This document shows, in pieces, positions 48,754 to 56,822 of a stretch of DNA of 56,822 bases (the stretch's first letter is position 1; the number at the start of each line of letters is the position of its first letter). Source of the DNA: Clostridia bacterium (GTDB lineage: Bacteria > Bacillota > Clostridia > Monoglobales > Monoglobaceae); assembly GCA_017546205.1 (NCBI GenBank), contig JAFYXJ010000024.1:1-56822 (forward strand). The letters run 5' to 3'. The notes beneath the pieces were generated by a model. That model did no database searches. It had not been told where the DNA came from and worked only from the letters and a program-made list of their open reading frames with translations. A program made the translations under genes and the position numbers.

Positions 48754-51700
48754 ATGAAAAAAGTATTAGGCTTATTGTTGACGGTAGCAATGCTGGCGCA
48801 GCTGGTGATTCTTCCGGTAGCGGTGCAAGCTGCAGAACCTACGGAAGGATGGACATTTACAAATGCCGGTGCACTTACTACTGCGGACAAAAGAAGCGGA
48901 GACTTTGCGATGTATGTAGAGTACGTTCGTGGAACAAAAACCAATGGGTTTGCCGATTTCACACTGGCAACGCCATATGATGGAGGAACCTACACCGTAG
49001 AATTTTACTTAAAGGTTTTAACAGATGGTGGTACACTTCCTCCTATTGGGATTACAACGGGTTCGGATTGGCAGACTAGACCGGGTATTGGAAACATTTG
49101 GAAAAATGTTAACGATGGTAGTCTTGATATGATGGTTGGCGATGCAGATGAGATGGGGTGGAAAAAAGTTTCATACAATAATTATAAAGGTACGACAGGA
49201 AATTCGTTATTCCGGATTTTATATGAGGAACAGAACGTACCGGGTATTACCCATAAGTTCTATATTGATGATGTAATTCTTTATGACAATGATGATACCA
49301 GCAAAACCAACCTGATTACAAATGGCGGGTTTGAACTTCCTGATGCAGAACTGATTTCTGATACCTGGGATTTGCTTGATGGTGCTGCAAATATTACCAA
49401 TGATGAAGTTAATGTCATCACTTCTGCTGAAAGCAGAACAGGTGAAAAATCCATGTTTGTACAGTTTATGGGTGATGGTGCTAATGAAATGACTATGTAT
49501 GCGCGGAATCTGGGAGTATCTTATCCCAATGACAATGCCGACAAGACTTACACAGTAGAGTTTTATATTAAAAATGTAGAAGTATCTGTTCCCAGGGTTG
49601 CAACTATGACAAACAACAACTGGAAAAAGAGGGCACGTATTCAGGATTGCGGAATTTACTGGGAGGAAGGTATGCCGCAGATGACGATTGGCGAGGCTGA
49701 CGAAGACGGCTGGCAAAAGGTTTCCTATTCCCAAATGCAAGGACCTTCCGCTAATGCATCCGGATTTACAGAACATATATTCTGGTTTATGTTCCATGTA
49801 AAAGCTGCAACAAGATATGCATTCTACATTGATGATGTGGTACTTTATGACAATGACGACGCAAGCAAAACCAATCTTCTGACCGGCGGCGGTTTCGAAC
49901 CAGAAGTGGTGATTCCTCCGGTAGAGCAGAACGCTCCGGTTGCTTGGAAACTGCGTGAGGGTACCGGCGGCTTAAACGAAGATGAAATCAATGTTGTCAC
50001 CAACGCAGACAGCCTTTCGGGCGAAAATTCTATGTATGTGGAATTTACCGGCGTTACAACTGCTGAAACCACGATGTACGCACAAAATACAGAAATGTAT
50101 TACCCTGCAGATAGTGCAGGAAAAACCTATACGGTAGAATTTTATGTAAAAAACAAGGGCACTGCGATTCCCAGAATTGCAGTTATGTCAAACAATGATT
50201 ACAACATCAGACCTCGTGTTGCGGGGTGCGGAATCTGGGCAAACGGTAGTCTTGATATGACCATAGGAGCAGCCGACGCCAATGGTTGGCAGAAGGTTTC
50301 TTACTCCGCATTGCAAGGCCCCTCTGCCAATATCAGCAATGACACCGATCACTATTTCTGGTTCATGTTCCATGTGGGTAAAATTACCGACAAACATGCA
50401 TTCTACATTGATGATGTGGTTCTTTACGATAATGATGACCCCAACAAAACAAACCTGATTTCTAACGGTGATTTTGAGAGTGTAAGGGTAGAAAGAACTG
50501 CCTATGAGCCGAAAAATATGATGATTACCAATCAGAGAACCACCGGTGATGCTACGGTGTACAATCAGGTTATTTCCTGGAGAAATCCGGTATCTCCTGC
50601 CTTGCGTCAGGTGAGTCTGTATGATGTAACAGGCAAAACAGAAGTTCTTCTTTCCAATACCATTGCAACTGAAGCAGATGCCGTTGTAAACCACAAAGTG
50701 GATGTGACCTCTAGCGCTGATGGAACCAAGAAACTTTACAAGGCTGTCTTTGCATTTGAGGATGGGGAAAAACGGGAAATTGTTCTCGGTGAGAAGGTAA
50801 GCAAGCCGGACAACGGAAGCAATTCCTATAAGATTGGCAATTGGGGATTTTATGGTGCATATTGGAATGCACCGGGAAATCCGCCCGTAGATGTTGTTGT
50901 AGACGAGGCGGTTTACAGAACCGCAGCACCCTCTATCAAACTCAGATCTAACATTGTGGCGGCAAAAGCCGGCTATAATTCGGAGCTTCATTTATACACT
51001 CCGGAAAAACTGACTGCGGGAAAGACCTATCGTTTTACGATGTATATCAAAGGTAACAATGCAGGATACAGTGCTATCCGTGTTGGTGAGTTTGGAAATG
51101 AAATTTCCGGTAAACTTTTTGCAACCAATGCAAGTAAAAACTACACCGAGTGGAAAAAGATAACCTGCGATTATACACCCACTGCAGACACCAACTATGG
51201 CGTAAATATTATCACTGAATACGGTGTGGAAGACCTTTGGATTGATGATGTTTCTTTCTATCTGGTTGATGAAAACGGGCAGGAAACCGGAGAAAACCTG
51301 TTCGGCACAGCAGGAAGCGCAGATGACATAGAGCAACCCGACGAAGTGACCAAGACAGAGATTACCAACGGAAACGAAAAGGCAAGAATTGCTTGGCTGG
51401 CTGGTGCAGATGCAAATTATATTTCTGTCTATGACGGAAATAATCTCAGAGCCCTTGTTCCCGCAGACTATGGTTATGTAGATGTTGTGGGGCTGACCAA
51501 CGGTGAAACCTATGCCTACACAGTAAAGACTATGAGTACAAGCAGAAGAGAGTCAGCAAACGGTGTAGTTGTAGTCTTGACTCCGGAGCCTGAGAAATTG
51601 GCGATTTCTGAGTATGCGATTACCAAAAACGGAACGATTGTAACGGTCAGCACAAATGTGAAAAACAATGCTATGGGAAGCGGTGTAACCGCAGAATTGA

Positions 51701-51906
51701 TTCTGGCAGTTTATGACGGTCAAACCATGAAGCAGGCGGTAAGCAGTACGATGAAGGCTGTACCGCAAAGCGGATATTATGATCCGGCAACCCCGCTTAC
51801 CGCGACTATCAATGTTCCTAATGGGTATGTGCTTAGAGCATTCCTTTGGAACAGTTTAACCGGAATGCAGCCGCTTAAGAGTGCGGAACAAATTCAAATT
51901 AATTAA
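48754..51906 (+). CDS. Secreted multi-module carbohydrate-binding protein
   Basis: This 1050-residue protein has a signal peptide (1-27) and three tandem CBM4/9-like beta-sandwich repeats of about 190 residues, each ending in FYIDDVxLYDNDD (at about residues 169, 357 and 550) and then KTNLI and a Gly-Phe-Glu start of the next unit. An Ig/FN3-like domain follows (about 590-690), a fourth, divergent CBM-like module (about 695-850, LWIDDVSFYLVDE), an FN3-like domain (about 870-945) and a C-terminal domain with RAFLWNSLTGMQPL. No catalytic domain is seen. It probably captures polysaccharide at or near the surface. AGGAGA precedes the ATG. Confidence 0.72.
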   Translation: MKKVLGLLLTVAMLAQLVILPVAVQAAEPTEGWTFTNAGALTTADKRSGDFAMYVEYVRGTKTNGFADFTLATPYDGGTYTVEFYLKVLTDGGTLPPIGITTGSDWQTRPGIGNIWKNVNDGSLDMMVGDADEMGWKKVSYNNYKGTTGNSLFRILYEEQNVPGITHKFYIDDVILYDNDDTSKTNLITNGGFELPDAELISDTWDLLDGAANITNDEVNVITSAESRTGEKSMFVQFMGDGANEMTMYARNLGVSYPNDNADKTYTVEFYIKNVEVSVPRVATMTNNNWKKRARIQDCGIYWEEGMPQMTIGEADEDGWQKVSYSQMQGPSANASGFTEHIFWFMFHVKAATRYAFYIDDVVLYDNDDASKTNLLTGGGFEPEVVIPPVEQNAPVAWKLREGTGGLNEDEINVVTNADSLSGENSMYVEFTGVTTAETTMYAQNTEMYYPADSAGKTYTVEFYVKNKGTAIPRIAVMSNNDYNIRPRVAGCGIWANGSLDMTIGAADANGWQKVSYSALQGPSANISNDTDHYFWFMFHVGKITDKHAFYIDDVVLYDNDDPNKTNLISNGDFESVRVERTAYEPKNMMITNQRTTGDATVYNQVISWRNPVSPALRQVSLYDVTGKTEVLLSNTIATEADAVVNHKVDVTSSADGTKKLYKAVFAFEDGEKREIVLGEKVSKPDNGSNSYKIGNWGFYGAYWNAPGNPPVDVVVDEAVYRTAAPSIKLRSNIVAAKAGYNSELHLYTPEKLTAGKTYRFTMYIKGNNAGYSAIRVGEFGNEISGKLFATNASKNYTEWKKITCDYTPTADTNYGVNIITEYGVEDLWIDDVSFYLVDENGQETGENLFGTAGSADDIEQPDEVTKTEITNGNEKARIAWLAGADANYISVYDGNNLRALVPADYGYVDVVGLTNGETYAYTVKTMSTSRRESANGVVVVLTPEPEKLAISEYAITKNGTIVTVSTNVKNNAMGSGVTAELILAVYDGQTMKQAVSSTMKAVPQSGYYDPATPLTATINVPNGYVLRAFLWNSLTGMQPLKSAEQIQIN

Positions 51907-51969
51907 AAACTGGCGGGCGTGTTGAGTATGTAACATTTTTGCCAAAACTTAGAGAAAGGAAATAAGAAC

Positions 51970-54900
51970 ATGAAACGGATAGTATCTTGGATTCTAATAA
52001 TTCTTATTTTGACGCAAGGGATTGTTGTGTCGGCATCGACAGAATCGGAAGAGGTTTACTTTTCTCTTACGGAATTGGCAAACGGAGAAGAACTTATACT
52101 TAACACGCCTGTTTTTGAAAATGGGATACTTTCCATTACAGGTGTTTACGGAGACTTTGCAGGAAGAACGGTTACAATGCGTGCAGTTTTGGACGAGGGT
52201 TCCTCTCTTTGCACTTTGGATGAATGTGAAACAACTTACGGCGGTTCCTTTGTTGCTACCGTTGATATTGCACCTGCACTCTGGAATAAGCCGATTACCA
52301 TTTATCTGAACGGGACAAAAAATGCTGATCATGCGTCTGTGAAAGGCGTGATTGTCAGCAGTGAAGTAGACGTGTATACCGGCTATGTAAAAGAATTAAA
52401 GCAATTACTGGAGCAATGTAAAGAGAGAAACCTTGCTGTCGATTACGAAACGGTCAATGTTTCCGTTGTGGAGGAGTTCATTGGGCTTTTAAGGTTGGAT
52501 AAGGAAACGGAGAATCTTGAGCGATATCAATATAATAGCAGGATACTCAAGAAATTGTATGATGAAACCAGAACAACCCTTTTGGATTATCTAAGCGGAG
52601 ACAAGGTTCCTATGCAGGTTCCCAGATATGTGACGGGACCGCAAACGATTGATGGTAACAAAATGTTAGCACAAGTGAATGATAACGGAACGATTAAAAC
52701 ATCTCCCATGAACTATTTGGGATATGTATACTGGGGGTCGCAGGTCGAAGAAGTGATTGACTTTTCTAAATTTGGAACCAATATTCTCCATATGGATATA
52801 GGTGTTTCTCAGGTGATTGTTAAACCTTCCAATATCGCGCAGTGGAATGCAAGACCGGATGACCCGTGGGGGAAATACACCTACGATATTACTTCGGTGT
52901 CAGGGGAACATAGCGAAGGTTCCCGCAGTGCATCCTGTACTGCAAGCGGAGAGGGATATATGTTGTTATCCCAGACGGTAGAAGTGAAACCCAATACGGT
53001 ATACGAGTTTGGTGCAGATATTAAAAATCTTGGCGCTGACGGGGTCTGGATGGAGATCGGCAGTCAACGGGTTGGGAAAAATAGCAGATATTATTTTAAT
53101 GATGTGTGTGATTGGACTACCTATACCCAAACCTATCGGACGAAGGCCAATGAAACGGAGATTACATTGACTTTGGGTGTCACCTATAACTCTCAGGGCA
53201 CATATTTCGACAATGCCTTTCTTCGCAAAAGCGGTTCATCGGCAAATCTTCTTCAGAATGCGGGATTTGAAACTACTTGTGAGGTGACGGAAGATTACGT
53301 TATCAATTATGAATATATTGAGAAGTTTAAGGATTTTCTCCGTCAGGCTGAAGCGTATGATATCAGCGTAGCCCTGATGTCATCCACCCATTATATGCCC
53401 CAATTTATTTATGGCTTGGATAGCACGATGAAAAATACATCGCCGAGTTATACGACTTATATGCCTTTTCAGCCTACGCACCCCCTGACATTGCAAGTGC
53501 TTGGCGATTATTTGGATGCGTTGATTCCTGAAATTGCTGATTTTAAATGCATTAACAGTTTTTGTGTGGCAAATGAACCAAGATATTACTCCAATTCCAA
53601 CGATTATTATCTCGCAGCATACCGTCAAAAACTTAAGGATGATTTTGGAACAGTTTCAGCATATAATCAGGCTTTTGGTACTTATTCATTTTCGTTCAAT
53701 TATGTCTCAATGCCTAAAAATGCCGACAATATGAAATTGTATAACTATTGGAGAAACTTTAATGATTCTATTTTGGAAGATTGGTTTGCGTTCATGCGGG
53801 AAAAGGTAAAGTCCCATGCACCTAATCTTCCGGTACATGCTAAGGTCATGCAGTATATTCTTCCTTCCGGCGACGGCAAAGGCGGTCTTGCCGGAGCCAA
53901 TAACTACGAAAAGTGGACAGACATCATGGATATTAGCGGAAATGATGGATGGGCATATTTTGGTGAGGAAGAGTACCCCATTCAAGCCAAAATGGCATGG
54001 TATGATTATCTTGGTTCTGTCAACAACGCTCCTATTATGAATGCAGAAGACCATATTTTGCAAGATGGTTCTGATATGGGATTCTCACCTCAGGAGGGTG
54101 AATTGGATTTTAATCTGACAGATATTTGGCAGGGTGCTCTGCATGGAAGAACAGCGAGTATGCTTTGGACATGGTGGCCCAATAAAATTTCTTATGCCAA
54201 GGACTCTCAATTTATCAATACATTGCTCAATACCAGAGCTGATTACGTAGCGGCAATTGGTAAGACGGCGCTTGATTTTCAACGATTATCATCGGAGATT
54301 ACTGCAATCAATGATTCCGAAAAAAGAGTTGCGATTCTTTTCTCAGATCATAGCATGATTGGAAATCAGCATTATTCTTCTGCATTGTATGAAACGTATA
54401 AAACTGTTACATATTCAGGAGAACGTGTAAAGTTTGTGACAGAGTCAGAACCTGAAACAATGAACGAAGAAGATGTTGAAATTCTAATTCTTCCCTGCAG
54501 CAATTATTTGAAAGAAGATACTATTAATGAAATTGCAAAATTTGTGGAAAACGGGAAAAAAGTAATTCGGATAAGCTGCGGAGAAGAAGATTACAATCAA
54601 GATGGAAAGGCTTTGTCGGATCAGGCAAAAGGGATATTAAACGGAATTACTTGTCTGGAAAACTTTGCGACCGTAAATGGTGAGAATGTCGCAGATACGG
54701 ATGGTGCAGTAAAAAATCTCATTAAGGCAGAAATTGGGAAGCTGGATAACATGATTCATTTGGAATCTAATTGTGATATTGAGTGGAGTTGGACAGAGTA
54801 TGACGGAAAATACCTGATCAATTTGTGTAACTACGGAGAGGCAGATGCAACGATTTCTATAAAAGATAAAAAGGGAACGGTGTATGCGGCAAAAGATTTA

Positions 54901-55311
54901 ATCAATAACACCGAACTTGACACGACACTCGTTGTAAAACCCAATCATCCAATGTTATTGCAGGTTTCCATACAAGCGTATCATACGGAATTCTTTTCTA
55001 AGGGAAATGATAACACTTGGATTCCGGTATCGGAAATTGTAAGCGGAGAACTATTGGTACAAACAGAGAGTATGCTTGCAAAACCCGATGAAGATATCCT
55101 ATCATTTGTTGCGTTGTATAAGGGTGATGAAATGCTACAATGTGTGGCAGATGAAAAGAAGTCCGATGCAAATGGAGTTATATCGTTTGAAACAGTGATA
55201 GAGATTCCGTCAGGAACTATTTTGGACGACTATACGGTAAAAGCATTCCTGTGGAATAAGACAGAATTAAAACCATTAAACCCTGCATCATCATTGAAGA
55301 GAGGAGACTAG
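51970..55311 (+). CDS. Secreted GH42-like glycoside hydrolase with an inserted carbohydrate-binding module
   Basis: This 1113-residue protein has a signal peptide (1-22), an Ig-like domain (about 40-130), a helical region (to about 205), and a clan GH-A barrel that begins about residue 239 (YLGYVYWGS, FGTNILHMDIG). A CBM4/9-like module (about 290-436) interrupts the barrel, which resumes at about 445; NEP at 535-537 is the likely acid/base (E536) and E693 in NAEDHIL a possible nucleophile. A GH42-type middle domain (about 780-890, RVAILFSDHS, ILILPCSNYL) and a C-terminal domain with KAFLWNKTELKPL follow. I infer extracellular cleavage of beta-galactosides; the specificity is unproven. Confidence 0.7.
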   Translation: MKRIVSWILIILILTQGIVVSASTESEEVYFSLTELANGEELILNTPVFENGILSITGVYGDFAGRTVTMRAVLDEGSSLCTLDECETTYGGSFVATVDIAPALWNKPITIYLNGTKNADHASVKGVIVSSEVDVYTGYVKELKQLLEQCKERNLAVDYETVNVSVVEEFIGLLRLDKETENLERYQYNSRILKKLYDETRTTLLDYLSGDKVPMQVPRYVTGPQTIDGNKMLAQVNDNGTIKTSPMNYLGYVYWGSQVEEVIDFSKFGTNILHMDIGVSQVIVKPSNIAQWNARPDDPWGKYTYDITSVSGEHSEGSRSASCTASGEGYMLLSQTVEVKPNTVYEFGADIKNLGADGVWMEIGSQRVGKNSRYYFNDVCDWTTYTQTYRTKANETEITLTLGVTYNSQGTYFDNAFLRKSGSSANLLQNAGFETTCEVTEDYVINYEYIEKFKDFLRQAEAYDISVALMSSTHYMPQFIYGLDSTMKNTSPSYTTYMPFQPTHPLTLQVLGDYLDALIPEIADFKCINSFCVANEPRYYSNSNDYYLAAYRQKLKDDFGTVSAYNQAFGTYSFSFNYVSMPKNADNMKLYNYWRNFNDSILEDWFAFMREKVKSHAPNLPVHAKVMQYILPSGDGKGGLAGANNYEKWTDIMDISGNDGWAYFGEEEYPIQAKMAWYDYLGSVNNAPIMNAEDHILQDGSDMGFSPQEGELDFNLTDIWQGALHGRTASMLWTWWPNKISYAKDSQFINTLLNTRADYVAAIGKTALDFQRLSSEITAINDSEKRVAILFSDHSMIGNQHYSSALYETYKTVTYSGERVKFVTESEPETMNEEDVEILILPCSNYLKEDTINEIAKFVENGKKVIRISCGEEDYNQDGKALSDQAKGILNGITCLENFATVNGENVADTDGAVKNLIKAEIGKLDNMIHLESNCDIEWSWTEYDGKYLINLCNYGEADATISIKDKKGTVYAAKDLINNTELDTTLVVKPNHPMLLQVSIQAYHTEFFSKGNDNTWIPVSEIVSGELLVQTESMLAKPDEDILSFVALYKGDEMLQCVADEKKSDANGVISFETVIEIPSGTILDDYTVKAFLWNKTELKPLNPASSLKRGD

Positions 55312-55314
55312 TTT

Positions 55315-56822
55315 ATGCAGAAAAAACAAGAAAAATTTTTTTGCGGGAGAAAACTATTAGGGATGCTTCTCGCTATTGCTCTTTGTATGCAAATGATTGT
55401 CATCCCGGTTTATGCAGCAACCTATCGTGAAGATATAGAGGCTATCCCCGGATGGAAGATTATCATGAAATACGCGGACGCAGAGTCTTATGCAACCACA
55501 GAATTTGCATATAGCGGAAAAGCAAGTATGAAAATCGAAAACCGTACCGCCTATCAAAACGATGTCTATATTGCAAATTCTTACAATCTTTCTGTGGAAA
55601 AAGGGCACACATATCATTATGGATTTGCAATCAAGGCGAAAAATGCAGCCAATGCAAATGTTTTTATCGATTGGGGTGCATCCGGAAAGAAATCGGTTCT
55701 TCCTTTTGGCGGGACTTGTGATTGGCAGGAAATGGGATTTACCTATACCCATACTGCCGATGCGAAAACAATTGATTTACGCATAATGCTGGAAAACAAA
55801 GGAATACTATGGATTGATGATATTTATTTCTATGATACTCAGGATGAAAAGAAAGAGAATATGATTGAAAATCCTTCTTTTGAAGGAATTTCGACAACCA
55901 AAAATCCGGCAGATGATGCAAGCGGAACCATGAATGCAGTTCCGGTAGAGTATAAAGAAGATATTCTTGTGGATGGTAATATTTCAGACTGGGACGCAAT
56001 TAAGAAAATAGAAATTACTTCTCTCCGGGAATACGTTAAGGAAGGGAACAAAAGCCTCGAAGCGACCATCGCCTATGCCTATGATAAAGAAAACTTTTAT
56101 TTTCTGATTGAAGTGGAAGATGATGTTCACGTATCAATTATGGATACAACCCATTGGAAAGCAGACAGTGTACAGTTTGCTCTGTGTAATCCGGACGAAA
56201 ATTATGGAGCAGGATATGGTATCGTTTACGATCCCGAAACAGATACGACGCAAGTGTATACATCCGAAGACGTTTCTGCAAAGGTTTCGAGAAACGGAAC
56301 AAAAACGGTATATGAGGCATCTATTCCCTGGACTTTAAGAAATGATGGTATTGTACCGGAAATGTTTAAGTTCAATGCTATTATTAATGATAATGATGAC
56401 GACGGTGCAGGGAGAAAGTATTGCCTTGAACTTGCCCCAGGTATTGCAGACGGTAAATATGGGACTTTTTATCCCAGACTCCTGCCAATTAATACCGAGG
56501 GGTATAACGTCTGGTTTGACGGCCCGGAAACCGTAACAGTCAAGAACAAAGCGACTTATCCTTTGACGCTGATTAACGGTTCCGGCGTGAAGAGAACCTT
56601 CAAGTTTTTTTCCAATTTGGATGGCAGGCCTGTATCAGTTGAACTTTCTCCGGGAGAGGTGCAAAACTATCCCGTTGAGACGGTATATGATAACATCGGA
56701 CCACATACGATCACTTTGACAATTTCCGATGGGGAAAAAGACGTTGTAAAATCTGTTGTTACCGATGTGTATGCAGACCTGACTTTTTCTCAAAGGGTTA
56801 TTGCAGACCAGGAGAAAAATCT
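55315..56822 (+). CDS. Secreted CBM9-containing protein, 3' end beyond the window
   Basis: The reading frame is open from the ATG at 55315 to the window edge (502 residues). It encodes a signal peptide (about 1-37, with LLAIALCMQMIVIPVYA), a CBM4/9-like beta-sandwich (about 40-185, ending LWIDDIYFYDTQDE), and a CBM9-type domain (about 215-385; ILVDGNISDWD, FYFLIEVEDDVH, WKADSVQFALC, YEASIPWTLR), which in xylanases binds the reducing ends of sugar chains. A further beta domain starts near 400. A GAGGAG site precedes the start, three bases after the GH42-like gene. Any catalytic domain would lie past the edge. Confidence 0.8.
   Translation, partial: MQKKQEKFFCGRKLLGMLLAIALCMQMIVIPVYAATYREDIEAIPGWKIIMKYADAESYATTEFAYSGKASMKIENRTAYQNDVYIANSYNLSVEKGHTYHYGFAIKAKNAANANVFIDWGASGKKSVLPFGGTCDWQEMGFTYTHTADAKTIDLRIMLENKGILWIDDIYFYDTQDEKKENMIENPSFEGISTTKNPADDASGTMNAVPVEYKEDILVDGNISDWDAIKKIEITSLREYVKEGNKSLEATIAYAYDKENFYFLIEVEDDVHVSIMDTTHWKADSVQFALCNPDENYGAGYGIVYDPETDTTQVYTSEDVSAKVSRNGTKTVYEASIPWTLRNDGIVPEMFKFNAIINDNDDDGAGRKYCLELAPGIADGKYGTFYPRLLPINTEGYNVWFDGPETVTVKNKATYPLTLINGSGVKRTFKFFSNLDGRPVSVELSPGEVQNYPVETVYDNIGPHTITLTISDGEKDVVKSVVTDVYADLTFSQRVIADQEKN

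Noticed and set aside
48754..50500. CRISPR array suggested by regularly spaced repeats
   Set aside because: The repeats are coding, about 570 bases apart and diverged; no short repeat-spacer structure exists anywhere in the window.
54580..54610. Dockerin-like calcium loop (DYNQDGK) in the GH42-like protein
   Set aside because: Single occurrence inside the middle domain with no duplicated repeat and no cohesin in the locus.
44494..56822. Sortase (LPXTG) anchoring of the surface proteins
   Set aside because: No LPXTG-type motif with hydrophobic tail at any complete C-terminus; anchoring is by SLH repeats in one protein.

Overview
The window reads as chromosome from a Gram-positive anaerobe of the class Clostridia, probably an uncultured gut lineage. 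The evidence is the SepF/YlmH/DivIVA division cluster, a class 1B dihydroorotate dehydrogenase (pyrK-pyrD), FabK as the enoyl-ACP reductase, an oxygen-scavenging flavodiiron protein, S-layer homology (SLH) proteins and strong AGGAGG-type ribosome binding sites. I cannot name the genus from sequence alone.

Layout. 1-587: the C-terminal end of a ClpC-type ATPase and its terminator. 671-6017: a promoter, then an HlyD-like membrane protein, yggS, sepF, ylmH, divIVA, lspA and a frameshifted rluD-family gene, closed by a terminator. 6074-13322: a pyrimidine operon (pyrB, pyrC, pyrF, pyrK, pyrD, pyrE) followed by radC and a cation diffusion facilitator, ending at a strong bidirectional terminator shared with a minus-strand valS plus fumarase-alpha unit. 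17033-29139: a tetR gene with its own palindrome, then recA-recX-rimO-pgsA and plsX-fabH-fabK-fabD-fabG-acpP-fabF-rnc plus a radical SAM gene. 29177-38019: short units carrying a YfcE-type phosphoesterase, a PP2C/FHA pair, a flavodiiron-rubredoxin fusion, ygiQ-folD-GNAT, a HAD phosphatase and MgtC. 38250-38696: five tRNA genes (Gly, Arg, His, Gln, Lys).

The character changes just after tRNA-Lys. From 38865 to the end lies accessory, visibly more A+T-rich DNA. A divergent AraC regulator faces a co-directional series of seven genes: two cytosolic glycoside hydrolase family 2 enzymes, an SLH cell-surface protein, an unrecognised secreted protein with degenerate SLH-like repeats, a 1050-residue protein with three tandem carbohydrate-binding-like repeats, a 1113-residue secreted GH42-like enzyme with a carbohydrate-binding module inserted in its barrel, and a CBM9-containing secreted protein cut by the window edge. 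Gaps are short and one junction is an ATGA overlap, so I infer one AraC-controlled operon that captures and cuts a galactoside-containing polysaccharide at the S-layer and finishes the products inside the cell. No transporter is in view.

This surface-glycan operon is the best candidate for a previously undescribed system. It has a shared C-terminal domain in two of its secreted proteins, unusual modular enzymes and no dockerin, cohesin or sortase signals. Smaller points of interest are regulatory: a 13-bp inverted repeat bracketing the recA promoter, a long hairpin in front of rnc, a promoter abutting a terminator in front of pyrB, and a structured element before the flavodiiron gene. Residue numbers count from the start codon chosen in each entry.
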